A stretch of DNA of 64,000 nt from an uncultured Burkholderiales bacterium (GTDB lineage: Bacteria > Pseudomonadota > Gammaproteobacteria > Burkholderiales > Burkholderiaceae_C), in assembly GCA_903871545.1 (NCBI GenBank), contig CAIQHG010000023.1:16894-80893 (forward strand), given 5' to 3'. Both the position numbers and the translations under genes were made by a program. The notes beneath the pieces are model-generated. The model ran no database searches. It worked only from the letters and a program-made list of their open reading frames with translations, and had not been told where the DNA came from. Below are positions 46,690 to 56,912 of the stretch, piece after piece (position 1 is the stretch's first letter; each line of letters begins with the position of its first letter).

Positions 46690-47421
46690 CTAACACTTTA
46701 TCCCCACATGAAGCGCAACGACGCCTGCAGACAAATTGTGATAGTCAACGTGCCCAAAGCCGCATTGTTTCATCAACAGTTTTAAACTCTCTTGGTCAGG
46801 ATGCATGCGAATGGACTCCGCCAAATATTGATAACTTTCAGAATCGTTTGCAACCCATTGCCCCAACTTGGGCAAGACGTTAAAAGAATACCAATCATAA
46901 GCTTTGCTGAGTGGTTGTGCGATTTTGGAAAACTCAAGCACAAGCAACTGTCCGCCCGGCTTTAAAACTCTTGCCATCTCCTGTAGCGCTTTATCCTTGT
47001 GAGTCATATTCCTCAAGCCAAAGGCCACACACACATGATCAAAATAATTAGATCCGAACGGCAAGCTCTCTGCATCACAAACAACTGTTGGTAGCAAAAA
47101 ACCCATATCCCTCAGTCTATCTTGTCCAACTTTGAGCATCGAGAGGTTGATATCAGTGTGAACAACCTCCCCAAATTGACCCACTTTTGATGAGAACGCT
47201 TTTGATAAATCTCCGGTTCCACCCGCTATATCCAAAACCTTATCCCCAACCTTAGGATTTGCAACAAGTAGCGTATAAGCTTTCCACGCCCTATGCAGCC
47301 CAATTGACATAAGATCATTCATCACGTCGTAGCGCTTTGCAACTGAGTCAAATACACCTTTTACAAAACGTGATTTATCTAGCTCGTTAACTGTTTTAAA
47401 ACCAAAGTGAGTATCAGACAT
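46690..47421 (-). CDS. ubiE: Ubiquinone/menaquinone C-methyltransferase UbiE
   Basis: UbiE C-methylates the quinone ring with SAM. In 243 residues it shows the family start [19 protein letters not shown] and the SAM-binding [10 protein letters not shown] near 63-72. [16 protein letters not shown] lies near 130 and the C-terminal substrate region is around [11 protein letters not shown] near 203. Its function links it to ubiB and ubiJ and to ispB at 62.6 kb, which makes the side chain. It follows the DUF971 gene by 18 bases. Confidence 0.96.
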   Translation of the reverse strand: MSDTHFGFKTVNELDKSRFVKGVFDSVAKRYDVMNDLMSIGLHRAWKAYTLLVANPKVGDKVLDIAGGTGDLSKAFSSKVGQFGEVVHTDINLSMLKVGQDRLRDMGFLLPTVVCDAESLPFGSNYFDHVCVAFGLRNMTHKDKALQEMARVLKPGGQLLVLEFSKIAQPLSKAYDWYSFNVLPKLGQWVANDSESYQYLAESIRMHPDQESLKLLMKQCGFGHVDYHNLSAGVVALHVGIKC

Positions 47422-47439
47422 ATTAAAGAGTAAAGTTAT

Positions 47440-47853
47440 TCAGCCAGAAGTGCAACTTTTACCAGAATTAGGGTGCATGGGGGCGTCACGGCTGACGCCT
47501 GATTTTGCAAGTTTTTCCTCGTATTTCTGCCATAAATTTGCCTGCTGAGTAGCAAGGAAATGCAAGTATTCCCAGGAATAAATGCCCGTTGAGTGGCCGT
47601 CGCTAAATGTGGGCTGAACCGCATAATTGCCTACCGGCTCTAAACCGACAATTCGCACATCCCTTTTCCCAGTTTGAAGCACCTCTTGGCCCGGACCGTG
47701 CCCCTGCACCTCAGCAGAGGGGCTGAATATCCTCATTAATTCAAAAGAAATTTTGTATGAAGAACTGTCCGCATAATCAAGCTGCAGAGTTCGCGAGGTT
47801 TCATGAACCGTGATGTCTACGGGCACCGGTGTTTGGGGAGTTAGACCAGCCAT
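47440..47853 (-). CDS. DUF971 protein (gamma-butyrobetaine hydroxylase-like N-terminal domain)
   Basis: The 137-residue protein carries the DUF971/GBBH-like fold: ETSRTLQLDYADSSSYKISFELMR near the start, and NYAVQPTFSDGHSTGIYSWEYL near 77-98. The latter is the family's metal- or ligand-associated segment. Such small proteins are linked in the literature to Fe-S metabolism and often neighbour ubiE or mrp. Its C-terminal tail has two cysteines (GKSCTSG region and none of a clear motif). Function is unknown. Confidence 0.88.
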   Translation of the reverse strand: MAGLTPQTPVPVDITVHETSRTLQLDYADSSSYKISFELMRIFSPSAEVQGHGPGQEVLQTGKRDVRIVGLEPVGNYAVQPTFSDGHSTGIYSWEYLHFLATQQANLWQKYEEKLAKSGVSRDAPMHPNSGKSCTSG

Positions 47854-47873
47854 GAATTGAGTCCGATCAAAGT

Positions 47874-50800
47874 TTATAAAAGCACTCGCTCGATACCACC
47901 CGTGTTGGCATTGTGAACGTACTGGGACATCCAGCTCTCACCCAAAATTTTTCTCGCCATCTCAACCACAATGTAATCCGCCTCTAAGAGCCCGTTTTGC
48001 AAATCCTCTTTGTACCGACTCAACCCTTGCAAACAGCTTGGGCAGCTGGTTAAGATTTTTACGTTCTCCTGCGGCCCTTTTAAACCCTCGCCTTTAGTCA
48101 TCATCGACCTAAGATTGGCCTCGTCTGAGCGCAGTACCTCTTCTTTTTTGAATCTCACCTGCGTTGAAATATCCGGCCTAGTCACCCCAAAGGTGCCCGA
48201 TTCTCCGCAGCAACTCTCTGATTTCAGAACTTGGTTGCCCAGCAAAGACTTAACCGTTTTCATGGGGTCTTGCTGTTTCATGGGCGAGTGACATGGATCG
48301 TGATAAAGGTAAGAACCTTGCTCGGAGAGCCCCAGAGTAATGCCCTTTTCCAGTAAGAACTCATGAATATCTAAGATCCTGCAGCCTGGAAAGATTTTGT
48401 CAAACTCGTAAGCCTGTAGTTGATCAAAACAAGTACCGCAACTCACCACCACCGTTTTTATATCAAGGTAGTTAAGTGTATTTGCGACTCTGTGAAAAAG
48501 CACGCGGTTATCGGTTGTGATCTTTTCAGCTTTATCTTGTTGACCCGAGCCTCGCTGTGGGTAACCACAGCATAGGTAGCCAGGGGGCAACACTGTTTGT
48601 ACCCCTGCGTGCCAAAGCATTGCCTGAGTGGCTAAACCCACCTGTGAGAACAATCGCTCGGAGCCGCATCCTGGGAAGTAAAAAACCGCCTCGCTATCAC
48701 TTTGCGTCGCTCTAGGGTCTCGGATGATAGGAACATAATTTCTGTCCTCAATATCCAACAGCGCCCGTGCAGAGCGTTTGGGCAGTCCGGAGGGCATTTT
48801 TTTATTCACAAAGTGAATGACCTGCTCTTTAATACTAGGCAAACCCACTGATGATTTGGGTTTTGAGGTTTGCTTTTTTGCAACCATCCTTAGCACGTTG
48901 TTTGCCCACCTTTGCACCTTAAATCCTACACCAACCATTAAGCTACGCATGAGTTTGATGGTTTGGGGATGGGTTGCAATTAAAAAGAACATTGCCATGG
49001 CATTGCCAGGTCTAAAACTTTTTTTACCCATTTTGCGCAACAAGTTGCGCATATTCATGGTGACTTCGCCAAAATCAATCTTTACGGGGCAGGGTGACTC
49101 ACATTTGTGACACACCGTGCAATGATCCGCTACGTCCTCAAACTCTTGCCAGTGTTTAATCGACACGCCTCTGCGTGTTTGCTCCTCATACAAAAACGCC
49201 TCAATTAATAGAGAAGTGGCAAGGATTTTGTTTCTGGGGCTGTAGAGTAAATTTGCTCTTGGCACATGCGTTGCGCAAACCGGTTTGCATTTACCGCACC
49301 TCAAACAGTCTTTGATGCTGTCAGAAATCGCGCCAATATCGGACTGCTGCATGATCAAAGACTCATGCCCCATGAGGCCAAAACTCGGTGTGTAGGCCTG
49401 CGTTAGATCAGCAGCTCTTAATGTTGATTCACCCCCCTTGATTGGCGCCTGTGTTCGTAACAGCTTACCCGCATTGAATCTTCCGTGTGGATCTACGCGC
49501 GCTTTGTAATTTGCAAAAGGCGCCAACTCCTCATCGCTTAAGTATTCCAACTTGGTGATACCGATCCCGTGCTCCCCTGAGATCACGCCGTCTAAAGACC
49601 TAGCCAACTGCATGATCCGCGCAACCGCTTGATGCGCCGTTTGCAGCATATCGTAGTCATCACTGTTAACAGGTATGTTCGTATGGACGTTACCGTCACC
49701 GGCGTGCATGTGAAGAGCCGCCCACACGCGGGACTTCAGTACCTTTTTGTGAATGACGACGCATTTCTCAAAGATCGGTGTAAAGGCCACTCCGCCAAAA
49801 ATATTTTGCAAAGGCCCCATTAGCTCTAATTTCCAACTTGCCCTGAGCGAATGGTCTTGGAGCTGAGGGAAAAGGGTCTTCACATCAAACAGCCACTCAA
49901 TCCAGCGGGTTTTTACATCCTCGACTAACTCGCGCGCTTGGACAAGCTTTTCCTGTAAAAGCTCTGCAGATGCAACCTCATCTGAGTCAGGGGCCTTACC
50001 TAGGGGCAAGTTTCCAGTATTGAAAAACTCAAGCAGTGCATCACATAAAGCGATCTTATTTTTTAAAGACAACTCGATATTGATTTGATCAATGCCGTCC
50101 GTGTACTCCGCCATCCTAGGTAAAGGAATCACCACGTCCTCATTGATCTTAAAAGCATTGGTGTGTTTGCTAATCGCAGCGGTGCGTTTTCTGTCTTGCC
50201 AGAATTTTTTCCGAGCCTCTGCACTGACTGCAACAAAGCCCTCACCGCTGCGCAAATTTGCGAGACGAACAACCTCCGATGTTGCGGCCGCCACCTGGTC
50301 GGCGTCATCGCCCGCAATATCGGCCAACAGGACCATTTTGGGTAAGCCGCCTCTTTTAGATTTGGTGGTGTAACCGACTGCTTTTAAATAACGGTCATCT
50401 AAGTGCTCAAGGCCCGCAAGCACAGTCGAGCCAAGCTTACTTTGGGCAAACATGTAGTCCCTGATCTCTACAATGCTTGGGACCGCATCTCTTGGGTGAC
50501 CAAAGAACTCCAAACAAGCAGTGCGAGTGAAGCTGGGCATACGGTGAACAATAAATCTCGCACTGGTAATTAAGCCATCACAACCTTCTTTTTGTATACC
50601 AGGCAAACCGCTTAAAAATTTATCAGTAACGTCCTTACCCAGTCCCGCCTTTCTAAAGGAGGCTCCAGGGATATCTAATCTCTCTGTACGCACGGGAGTG
50701 ACTCCATCGGCTTGGAAATAACGCATCTCAAAGCTTGCCATATCGGCGTCGTGAATTTTCCCTAAATTATGATCCACCCTCACCACGTCCAACCACAAAG

Positions 50801-51776
50801 CGTCCGGTGTGACCATCCTCCATGAGGCTAAATTATCCAGCGCTGTTCCCCAAAGAACAGCCTTTTTGCCGCCCGCGTTCATGGCCACATTGCCACCAAT
50901 ACAAGAGGCCTCAGCGGAGGTGGGATCAACTGCAAAGACAAATCCGTTTTTCTCCGCGCAGTCGGCAACCCGTTGCGTCACTACTCCCGCCTCACACCAA
51001 ATGGTTGGCACCTCGTTTGACAATCCTGGGAGTTTTACCATCTGGACGTCGGACATTGCTTCGAGCTTTTCAGTGTTGATGACCGCACTCTTCCACTTAA
51101 GGGGTATCGCGCCTCCCGTGTACCCCGTCCCTCCCCCTCTAGGTACGATAGTTAGACCCAGGTCGATACAACCTTTTACCAATCCAGCCATTTCTGCTTC
51201 AGTGTCCGGGGTGAGGACTACAAATGGGTACTCAACGCGCCAGTCCGTTGCATCCGTGACGTGAGAGACTTTGCTCATCGCGTCAAACTTAATGTTGTCG
51301 GCTTGCGTGTATTTTTTTAGGCTTTTAAGTGCTACTCGTCGAAGGGCCTGAACCTGCCTAAAATGCTCTTCAAACTCTGCAACAGCTGTGCGCGCAAGGC
51401 CTAACAACTCCACCACAAAGATGTCGCGCTCTGCATCCTCTTTTGGGGTTCTTCTTTGTTCGATGGCCTGCAACCTATGGTTTAGGGCCTCCACTAAAAG
51501 AGCTCTTCTCTTGGGGTTGTCTAATAAATCATCACCTAAATAGGGATTTCTTTGAACAACCCATATATCTCCTAACACCTCATAAAGCATGCGCGCAGAA
51601 CGGCCTGTTTTTCGCTCATTTTTTAATGACTCAAGCAAACTCCAAGCTCTAGCGCCTAGCAAGCGGATAACTATCTCACGATCAGAAAAAGAAGTGTAGT
51701 TGTAGGGTATTTCACGTAAACGTGTACCGTTGCTTGTTTCTGATGCCAGTTGTTGAAGGAAAATAGGTGCGTTCAT
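47874..51776 (-). CDS. DUF3683-type FAD-linked/Fe-S dehydrogenase, 1300 residues
   Basis: This very large fused oxidoreductase reads, in order: an N-terminal DUF3683 region (1-160), an FAD-binding domain (180-400) with [12 protein letters not shown] near 211, and an FAD-oxidase C-terminal domain (to about 780). A two-cluster ferredoxin part follows ([11 protein letters not shown] near 822, [13 protein letters not shown] near 885), then two CCG domains (CCGYP near 1072, CCGESG near 1190). The layout resembles LldEFG/GlpC plus D-lactate or glycolate dehydrogenase in one chain. The substrate is probably a 2-hydroxy acid, passed to the quinone pool. All redox cysteines appear intact. Confidence 0.9.
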   Translation of the reverse strand: MNAPIFLQQLASETSNGTRLREIPYNYTSFSDREIVIRLLGARAWSLLESLKNERKTGRSARMLYEVLGDIWVVQRNPYLGDDLLDNPKRRALLVEALNHRLQAIEQRRTPKEDAERDIFVVELLGLARTAVAEFEEHFRQVQALRRVALKSLKKYTQADNIKFDAMSKVSHVTDATDWRVEYPFVVLTPDTEAEMAGLVKGCIDLGLTIVPRGGGTGYTGGAIPLKWKSAVINTEKLEAMSDVQMVKLPGLSNEVPTIWCEAGVVTQRVADCAEKNGFVFAVDPTSAEASCIGGNVAMNAGGKKAVLWGTALDNLASWRMVTPDALWLDVVRVDHNLGKIHDADMASFEMRYFQADGVTPVRTERLDIPGASFRKAGLGKDVTDKFLSGLPGIQKEGCDGLITSARFIVHRMPSFTRTACLEFFGHPRDAVPSIVEIRDYMFAQSKLGSTVLAGLEHLDDRYLKAVGYTTKSKRGGLPKMVLLADIAGDDADQVAAATSEVVRLANLRSGEGFVAVSAEARKKFWQDRKRTAAISKHTNAFKINEDVVIPLPRMAEYTDGIDQINIELSLKNKIALCDALLEFFNTGNLPLGKAPDSDEVASAELLQEKLVQARELVEDVKTRWIEWLFDVKTLFPQLQDHSLRASWKLELMGPLQNIFGGVAFTPIFEKCVVIHKKVLKSRVWAALHMHAGDGNVHTNIPVNSDDYDMLQTAHQAVARIMQLARSLDGVISGEHGIGITKLEYLSDEELAPFANYKARVDPHGRFNAGKLLRTQAPIKGGESTLRAADLTQAYTPSFGLMGHESLIMQQSDIGAISDSIKDCLRCGKCKPVCATHVPRANLLYSPRNKILATSLLIEAFLYEEQTRRGVSIKHWQEFEDVADHCTVCHKCESPCPVKIDFGEVTMNMRNLLRKMGKKSFRPGNAMAMFFLIATHPQTIKLMRSLMVGVGFKVQRWANNVLRMVAKKQTSKPKSSVGLPSIKEQVIHFVNKKMPSGLPKRSARALLDIEDRNYVPIIRDPRATQSDSEAVFYFPGCGSERLFSQVGLATQAMLWHAGVQTVLPPGYLCCGYPQRGSGQQDKAEKITTDNRVLFHRVANTLNYLDIKTVVVSCGTCFDQLQAYEFDKIFPGCRILDIHEFLLEKGITLGLSEQGSYLYHDPCHSPMKQQDPMKTVKSLLGNQVLKSESCCGESGTFGVTRPDISTQVRFKKEEVLRSDEANLRSMMTKGEGLKGPQENVKILTSCPSCLQGLSRYKEDLQNGLLEADYIVVEMARKILGESWMSQYVHNANTGGIERVLL

Positions 51777-51963
51777 AAGTAGTAATGCATGTTACCGCAA
51801 TGCACAAATCCCTCATAAATCAATGATATGTATTAATGCCAACATTCTAAAGATTTTGAAGCTACAAAAGCTCTTCTTCGTCTGAAGATTTCTTATTTCC
51901 AACAGATGAGAAAAATTCACCTAAAAACCACACAAATAATCTTTGATAAACAAGGGTTTTCAA

Positions 51964-51980
51964 AAGGCAACAAAAGCCTT
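51964..51980 (-). terminator. Weak hairpin after small membrane protein gene
   Basis: AAGGC and GCCTT with a 7-base loop lie 10 bases beyond the stop of the gene at 51990 on the minus strand, followed by TTG and an A run. It is a weak candidate terminator. The rest of the gap 51777-51963 holds nothing recognisable. Confidence 0.35.
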
Positions 51981-51989
51981 GGCTTAAGC

Positions 51990-52271
51990 TCAGCCGCTCC
52001 AACCCTTTATCAAAATCCACTGCGAGGTGGCCACACACGTAATCAGGCCTGCGTAGGTGAGCATTTTGCCGTCTTCTCCGCTTGAGATTAAGCCCGCCAA
52101 TAAAACAAAACTTCCCACCAATAAGTTGATTAGAATTCGCCCGAAAACCCCAAAAAAGGGTTTTCTAAGGGAAGAATCGAATTTAAAAAGGGAGACCAGG
52201 ACGCTTACTGCGAGGGCAGGAGCGAGAAAATTGCCCAGATAAAAGATTAAAGTCTGCATGTCCATCCACAT
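51990..52271 (-). CDS. Small membrane protein of unknown function
   Basis: The 93-residue product has three hydrophobic segments (about 9-27, 42-62 and 70-89) and no recognised domain. Possible starts are ATG at 52271, 52265 or 52259; none has a Shine-Dalgarno sequence. It is divergent from hemA with only 17 bases between the outermost start codons. Comparable small proteins upstream of hemA occur in other Burkholderiales, which supports it as a real gene. No function is proposed. Confidence 0.7.
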   Translation of the reverse strand: MWMDMQTLIFYLGNFLAPALAVSVLVSLFKFDSSLRKPFFGVFGRILINLLVGSFVLLAGLISSGEDGKMLTYAGLITCVATSQWILIKGWSG

Positions 52272-52276
52272 AATTT

Positions 52277-52282
52277 TATAAT
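52277..52282 (+). promoter_or_regulatory. Perfect -10 hexamer directly upstream of hemA
   Basis: TATAAT ends six bases before the hemA ATG at 52289, so a start seven bases downstream would fall on the A of the ATG. The corresponding -35 region is poor. The same A/T core reads TATAAA on the minus strand towards the divergent gene. Confidence 0.4.
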
Positions 52283-52288
52283 GCCTGG

Positions 52289-53548
52289 ATGGCAGTCTGG
52301 GCTTTAGGCCTCAATCACATCACAGCACCACTCGATTTGCGTGGGAGATTTGCTTTCGCCGTCGAACAAATGGGTCCGGTTTTGTCCACCCTTTTAAACA
52401 AAATGCAGAACCCCACAGAGGCTGCTATTTTGTCCACCTGCAACCGCACAGAGGTTTACTGCGCTGCCGACAAACTCTATTTAGCTCAAACCATGGAGTG
52501 GCTAGCTCAATCAGGGGGGGTGTCGGTTGAGGCACTTAAAAAACACACTTATTTGTTAGAGGACGCTCAGGCTGCAAGACATGCATTTAGAGTGGCCAGT
52601 GGCCTGGACTCTATGGTGCTGGGTGAACCCCAAATTTTGGGACAAATGAAAGAGGCCGTTCGCCTTGCGCGCACGGTTGGAGCAATTGGCACCACACTCA
52701 ATCAAATGTTTGAGCGGTCATTTTCTGTAGCCAAATTGGTCAGAAGCTCTACAGAAATTGGAGCCCACTCAATAAGTATGGCTGCTGCTGCGGTGCGTCT
52801 TGCATCCCAATTATTTGAAAACTTAGCAGATCAACATATTCTGTATGTCGGCGCAGGAGAGATGATTGAGCTTTGTGCTACTCACTTTGCCTCCAAAAAT
52901 CCTGCCTCCATCACCATTGCCAACCGCACCCTTGAGCGCGGTGAACGCTTGGCCCATCAGTTGGGTGGGCGTACACTCGCGTTAGCTGAATTGCCTGATC
53001 GTTTGCATGAATTTGATATCGTTATCAGTTGCACCGCGAGCACTCTCCCTTTGATCGGATTGGGGGCGGTCGAGCAGGCTTTAAAGCAACGCAAACGCCG
53101 ACCCATTTTTATGGTGGATTTGGCCGTTCCAAGGGATATTGAGCCCCAAGTCAAGTCACTCACCGATATTTACCTGTACACAGTGGATGATCTGTCAACT
53201 GTTGTTCAAACGGGCTTGGCCAACCGCCAAGCTGCCGTAGCCCAGGCCGAGGTTATCATCGACTCTGGAGTCCAAAATTTTGTCAGTTGGTTGCAACAAA
53301 GAAATGAAGTCCCCCTCATTCAAGAGCTTAATGCCCAAACAGATCAGTGGCGTTTGGCCGAATTGCAAAGAGCGCGCAAACTGATCGCCAAGGGCGAGAG
53401 TGTTGAATCAGTTTTAGAGGCGATGACAAGGAGTCTTACCCAAAAAATGCTTCACGGTGCAATGGCTGAGCTGCGAAACACGGACCCCGCAGCGAGGGAG
53501 CAAGCCCACCGTGCTATAGAAAACTTCTTTTTACGCAACTCCCGTTAG
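52289..53548 (+). CDS. hemA: Glutamyl-tRNA reductase
   Basis: HemA reduces glutamyl-tRNA to glutamate-1-semialdehyde, the committed step of tetrapyrrole synthesis. The 419-residue protein has the catalytic cysteine C51 in STCNRTEVYCA, GEPQILGQMKEA near 112, the NADPH-binding VGAGEM near 187 and FMVDLAVPRDIEP near 272. No Shine-Dalgarno precedes the ATG, while a TATAAT sits 7 bases upstream, so the transcript may be leaderless. prfA follows 15 bases downstream. Confidence 0.96.
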   Translation: MAVWALGLNHITAPLDLRGRFAFAVEQMGPVLSTLLNKMQNPTEAAILSTCNRTEVYCAADKLYLAQTMEWLAQSGGVSVEALKKHTYLLEDAQAARHAFRVASGLDSMVLGEPQILGQMKEAVRLARTVGAIGTTLNQMFERSFSVAKLVRSSTEIGAHSISMAAAAVRLASQLFENLADQHILYVGAGEMIELCATHFASKNPASITIANRTLERGERLAHQLGGRTLALAELPDRLHEFDIVISCTASTLPLIGLGAVEQALKQRKRRPIFMVDLAVPRDIEPQVKSLTDIYLYTVDDLSTVVQTGLANRQAAVAQAEVIIDSGVQNFVSWLQQRNEVPLIQELNAQTDQWRLAELQRARKLIAKGESVESVLEAMTRSLTQKMLHGAMAELRNTDPAAREQAHRAIENFFLRNSR

Positions 53549-53563
53549 CTCACCCATTTCCAT

Positions 53564-54697
53564 ATGAAACCTTTTATGCGCTCTCAGCTTGAGCGTTACT
53601 CACAACGCCTTGAGGAACTCAATTTCTTGCTCTCTAGAGAGGACATCATGAAGGACATGACTCAGTTCATGAGCCTATCAAAAGAGCACGCAGATGTGAG
53701 CGCTGTGTCAGCACCGTTTGAGCGCTGGAGAAGACGCAACGCAGATAAAGAGGAGGCTTTATCCATACTCCAATCAGAGGCGGGCGCTCAGGGCATTGAT
53801 CTGCAAAACCCCGGCTCAAACGAGATGCTTGATATGGCAAAGGATGAAATAGCAGCCGCAGATGTCGAGTTGCTCCAGTTAGAGGCACAGTTGCAACGGA
53901 TGCTCTTGCCGAAAGACCCGGACGACTCGCGCCCCGCCTATTTGGAGATCAGGGCTGGCACGGGAGGTGATGAGTCGGCCCTTTTTGCAGCTGATTTGCT
54001 GCGAATGTACACTCGTTTTGCAGAGCGTATGGGGTGGCGCGTAGAACTGATGAGTGAGTCACAAAGCGAGCTAGGTGGATACCGCGAAGTGGTTTTACGC
54101 ATTGACGGAACAAACGTCTACGCCAGACTCAAATTCGAGTCTGGGGGACACCGCGTGCAAAGGGTCCCTACAACTGAGACGCAAGGAAGAATTCATACAA
54201 GTATGTGCACGGTTGCTGTGCTTCCCGAGCCAGATGAGGCGGTCGCAGTGCAAATCAATCCCGCTGATTTGAGAATTGACACATTCAGAGCAAGCGGAGC
54301 GGGGGGTCAGCACATCAACAAAACCGACTCCGCGGTGCGCGTTACCCACCTACCCACCGGAATCGTTGCAGAATGCCAAGATGATCGCTCACAACACAGA
54401 AATAAAGCTCGGGCGCTGCAAGTTTTATCCGCCAGGTTGCAGGAAAAAGAACGCTCTGAACGCGCAGCCAAAGAGGCAGCAACCCGCAAAGGGCTAATTG
54501 GAAGTGGCGATAGAAGTGAGCGAATTAGAACGTACAACTTTCCCCAAGGCAGGCTGACCGATCACCGCATCAACCTCACCCTTTATAAACTGAGCTATAT
54601 TTTGGAGGGGGACATGGAAGAGGTCATGACAGCTTTGGAACATGCCAGGCAAGCCGAGCAACTAGAAGAGTTGGAAGTAGGGGGGCTTTATAAGTAA
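53564..54697 (+). CDS. prfA: Peptide chain release factor 1
   Basis: RF1 reads UAA and UAG stop codons. The 377-residue protein has the stop-codon-reading PxT tripeptide as PTT in [18 protein letters not shown] and the catalytic GGQ in [13 protein letters not shown] near 245-250. Length is slightly above the usual 360, with extra residues in the first domain. [11 protein letters not shown] resembles the E. coli N-terminus, supporting the start at 53564. prmC, encoding the methyltransferase for the GGQ glutamine, follows 38 bases later. Confidence 0.96.
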   Translation: MKPFMRSQLERYSQRLEELNFLLSREDIMKDMTQFMSLSKEHADVSAVSAPFERWRRRNADKEEALSILQSEAGAQGIDLQNPGSNEMLDMAKDEIAAADVELLQLEAQLQRMLLPKDPDDSRPAYLEIRAGTGGDESALFAADLLRMYTRFAERMGWRVELMSESQSELGGYREVVLRIDGTNVYARLKFESGGHRVQRVPTTETQGRIHTSMCTVAVLPEPDEAVAVQINPADLRIDTFRASGAGGQHINKTDSAVRVTHLPTGIVAECQDDRSQHRNKARALQVLSARLQEKERSERAAKEAATRKGLIGSGDRSERIRTYNFPQGRLTDHRINLTLYKLSYILEGDMEEVMTALEHARQAEQLEELEVGGLYK

Positions 54698-54735
54698 ATG
54701 TTTGACAAGAAACTTTTTACGCACTTAAGTTTGGC

Positions 54736-55590
54736 ATGTTGATCAAAGAAGCTATAAATTGGGCACATACTCTGGGGCTGAAGAAAAGCGATGCTCAAAT
54801 TCTTTTACTCAACTGTTTAGGCAAAAACACCAGTGACAAAGCTTTTTTGATTACCCATGACCAAGACCCCCTAAGCGCCGACCAAGAGCGTGAATTTGCT
54901 CAACTTGCAAATAGGTCTCTGCAAAATGAGCCGATCGCTTACATCCTAGGCAGTAAAGAGTTTTACGGCCTCAACTTTAAAGTCACTCCCTCTACGCTAA
55001 TTCCTAGACCCGACACAGAAACCTTGGTGGACTGGGCGCTAGAGACTTTAAAAAGCCTCGACGGTTCACCCAAAGTCCCCACTGTTCTTGACCTTGGAAC
55101 GGGCTCGGGATGCGTGGCTATTAGCATTAAACATTCCCGTTTTGATTGCCGCATATGGGCAACTGACATTAAAGAGGACACCTTGGATGTGGCTAGGTAT
55201 AACTCGAAAGAGTTAAAAACTAAGATTTGTTTCTTGCAAGGTTACTGGTACGAAGCGCTTGCACTGCAGGGGCTCGAGGCGTCTTTTGATCTGATTGTCT
55301 CAAATCCCCCCTACATTCAAGCTCTAGATCCTCATCTTAATGCGCTGAGATTTGAGCCAATTAAGGCGCTAGTATCTCACTTAGACGGTATCGGGGATCT
55401 AGGAGCTATAGCCGATGGTGCTCTTAAGTACCTCAGTCCAGGGGGCTGGCTTTTGATGGAGCACGGCTTTCAACAAGGCCATGAAGTCAAAGCCTTATTG
55501 GCGCGTTGCGGACTTATCAACATACAAAGCCGCAATGACCTGGCGGGAATTTGGAGATGTACTGGTGGACAGCGCCCAAAGATGGAATAA
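54736..55590 (+). CDS. prmC: Release factor glutamine methyltransferase PrmC
   Basis: PrmC methylates the glutamine of the GGQ motif of RF1 and RF2. In 284 residues it shows an N-terminal helical substrate-binding domain, the substrate segment PRPDTETLVDWAL near 94, the SAM-binding VLDLGTGSGCVAI near 118 and the catalytic NPPY at 190-193. Its position behind its own substrate gene prfA matches its role. grxD begins 39 bases downstream. Confidence 0.95.
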   Translation: MLIKEAINWAHTLGLKKSDAQILLLNCLGKNTSDKAFLITHDQDPLSADQEREFAQLANRSLQNEPIAYILGSKEFYGLNFKVTPSTLIPRPDTETLVDWALETLKSLDGSPKVPTVLDLGTGSGCVAISIKHSRFDCRIWATDIKEDTLDVARYNSKELKTKICFLQGYWYEALALQGLEASFDLIVSNPPYIQALDPHLNALRFEPIKALVSHLDGIGDLGAIADGALKYLSPGGWLLMEHGFQQGHEVKALLARCGLINIQSRNDLAGIWRCTGGQRPKME

Positions 55591-55629
55591 TAGAGACTTA
55601 TTTATTTTTAGCCCAGTGGAGAGCGCCCA

Positions 55630-55947
55630 ATGAGTGATGTACAACAACAAATCGATTCCCTCGTCAAAACCAACGAAATCGTTCTTTTCATGAAAGGTAA
55701 TGCCAATTTCCCCATGTGCGGGTTCTCGGGGCGAGCCATTCAACTCATTAAAGCCTGCGGAGTGGACACACACAGCGTTAAAACAGTCAACGTCCTAGAT
55801 GAGCCAGATATTCGTCAGGGTATTAAAGAATATAGCAACTGGCCTACTGTGCCGCAACTCTATGTAAAGGGTGAATTCATTGGCGGGTCCGACATCATGA
55901 CCGAAATGTACGAGTCAGGTGAGTTGCAAAAGGTGCTCGTCTCCTGA
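55630..55947 (+). CDS. grxD: Monothiol glutaredoxin Grx4
   Basis: The 105-residue monothiol glutaredoxin has active site CGFS with C30, the TVPQLYV cis-proline segment near 75 and the glutathione-binding GGSDIM near 88. Grx4 proteins bind a glutathione-coordinated [2Fe-2S] cluster with BolA partners and deliver clusters. It is the last gene of the hemA-prfA-prmC-grxD set. Confidence 0.96.
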   Translation: MSDVQQQIDSLVKTNEIVLFMKGNANFPMCGFSGRAIQLIKACGVDTHSVKTVNVLDEPDIRQGIKEYSNWPTVPQLYVKGEFIGGSDIMTEMYESGELQKVLVS

Positions 55948-56022
55948 TTCGTTCCTTGCGGGGAATTGAAAATTTCCCCAGCGCTAGCTTTCCAATACAT
56001 TTAGATTCAGCGCAGATGTGAT

Positions 56023-56059
56023 GGGGGGACTGACGAGAATGATTCTGAGCTGTCCCCCC
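56023..56059. repeat. GC-rich hairpin between grxD and lytic transglycosylase
   Basis: GGGGGGAC and GTCCCCCC form a perfect 8-bp stem around 21 bases that themselves hold AGAAT/ATTCT. A smaller inverted repeat GGGGAA/TTCCCC lies at 55960-55979. Neither is followed by a T run. They lie in the convergent gap 55948-56094 and may stop transcription through pausing or protect 3' ends. Confidence 0.5.
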
Positions 56060-56094
56060 ACTACCAAAGCGAGGGGCTTGAGCGGCTTATTGGG

Positions 56095-56844
56095 TCAGTC
56101 CTTATTTCGTTTTGCTGTCCACTCAACTGTTTTCATTAGCACTTTATTTGCATAGCTATTGTCTTGCATATTCCCGTTATAACGCCCCAATGCCTTGATA
56201 AAGTTCTCCCTCTCTAAATCCAAATAATGGCGAAGGATGACACAGCCAAATCGAATGTTGGTTTGTAAATGCAGCAATTTGACACTGTACTTTGAAATAC
56301 CCCCACCTCTTTCTCTATCTCTTTCTCTAATTCTCTCCATCTCTCTGGATCTAAGTTCAGAGGTTTGTGGTTGTAGCTCTTGCTCAGTCAAGCCAACCCA
56401 AAACGGCATGACCTGCATGTAACCAACAGCACCGGCGCTGCTAATCGCAAACTTGTTAAAACCGCTTTCAACCTCTATGAGTGCCAATACCAGAGACGGG
56501 TCCAACCCAGCGCGCTTAGACTCATACCAGACAGTTTGCAAAAAAGTATCCCTCAAAACTGTTGAAGATAACTCTGCGTACTCTCGCCTACCGATACGGG
56601 AGTTTAAATATGCATCAAAGATAGGCTTGATAGAGCTAAGCCATTCCATAAACTCTTGTTTTAGGGGAAGATTTTTCAAAATGCCAGGATCCGGTGGTGG
56701 GTCATTGGCTAGAGCCCCACTAAGCACCGAACGAAACGAGTCGCTTAGAACCTCTTGTTGCTGCGCGCCTGCCCATACGGATGCACATGGCGGGAGATAC
56801 ATCCCTAAAAAAACACCATAAAGGAGTAGATGCTGAACGCTCAA
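56095..56844 (-). CDS. Lytic transglycosylase (SLT domain), periplasmic
   Basis: The 249-residue protein has an N-terminal signal peptide (to about residue 25) and a transglycosylase SLT domain. The catalytic glutamate is E124 in ALIEVESGFN, followed by SSAGAVGYMQVMPFW and the C-terminal LGRYNGN. It cleaves peptidoglycan glycosidic bonds in the periplasm. Between the MPFW segment and HLQTNIRFG there is an unusual Arg/Glu-rich stretch (about 165-182) encoded by a short 12-bp repeat. The catalytic core is otherwise standard. Confidence 0.9.
   Translation of the reverse strand: MSVQHLLLYGVFLGMYLPPCASVWAGAQQQEVLSDSFRSVLSGALANDPPPDPGILKNLPLKQEFMEWLSSIKPIFDAYLNSRIGRREYAELSSTVLRDTFLQTVWYESKRAGLDPSLVLALIEVESGFNKFAISSAGAVGYMQVMPFWVGLTEQELQPQTSELRSREMERIRERDRERGGGISKYSVKLLHLQTNIRFGCVILRHYLDLERENFIKALGRYNGNMQDNSYANKVLMKTVEWTAKRNKD
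56307..56330 (-). repeat. In-frame 12-bp tandem repeat inside the transglycosylase gene
   Basis: CTCTTTCTCTAT is followed directly by CTCTTTCTCTAA on the plus strand, inside a longer pyrimidine-rich tract (56305-56345). On the coding strand it encodes the Arg/Glu-rich RERI/RERD stretch. A 12-bp unit can expand or contract without shifting frame. Confidence 0.75.
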
Positions 56845-56912
56845 TACCCGCTCCAGTTTAAATTACCCATAAATATTCGAAGTGATTGAGCGCTCCAAGT
56901 AGACGCAGCGGT

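Noticed and set aside
50809..51264. 151-codon plus-strand frame within the DUF3683 dehydrogenase gene
   Set aside because: It is antisense to the conserved FAD-binding domain and shows no motif.
56453..56821. 122-codon plus-strand frame over the lytic transglycosylase
   Set aside because: It is antisense to the signal peptide and N-terminal part of a well-supported gene.
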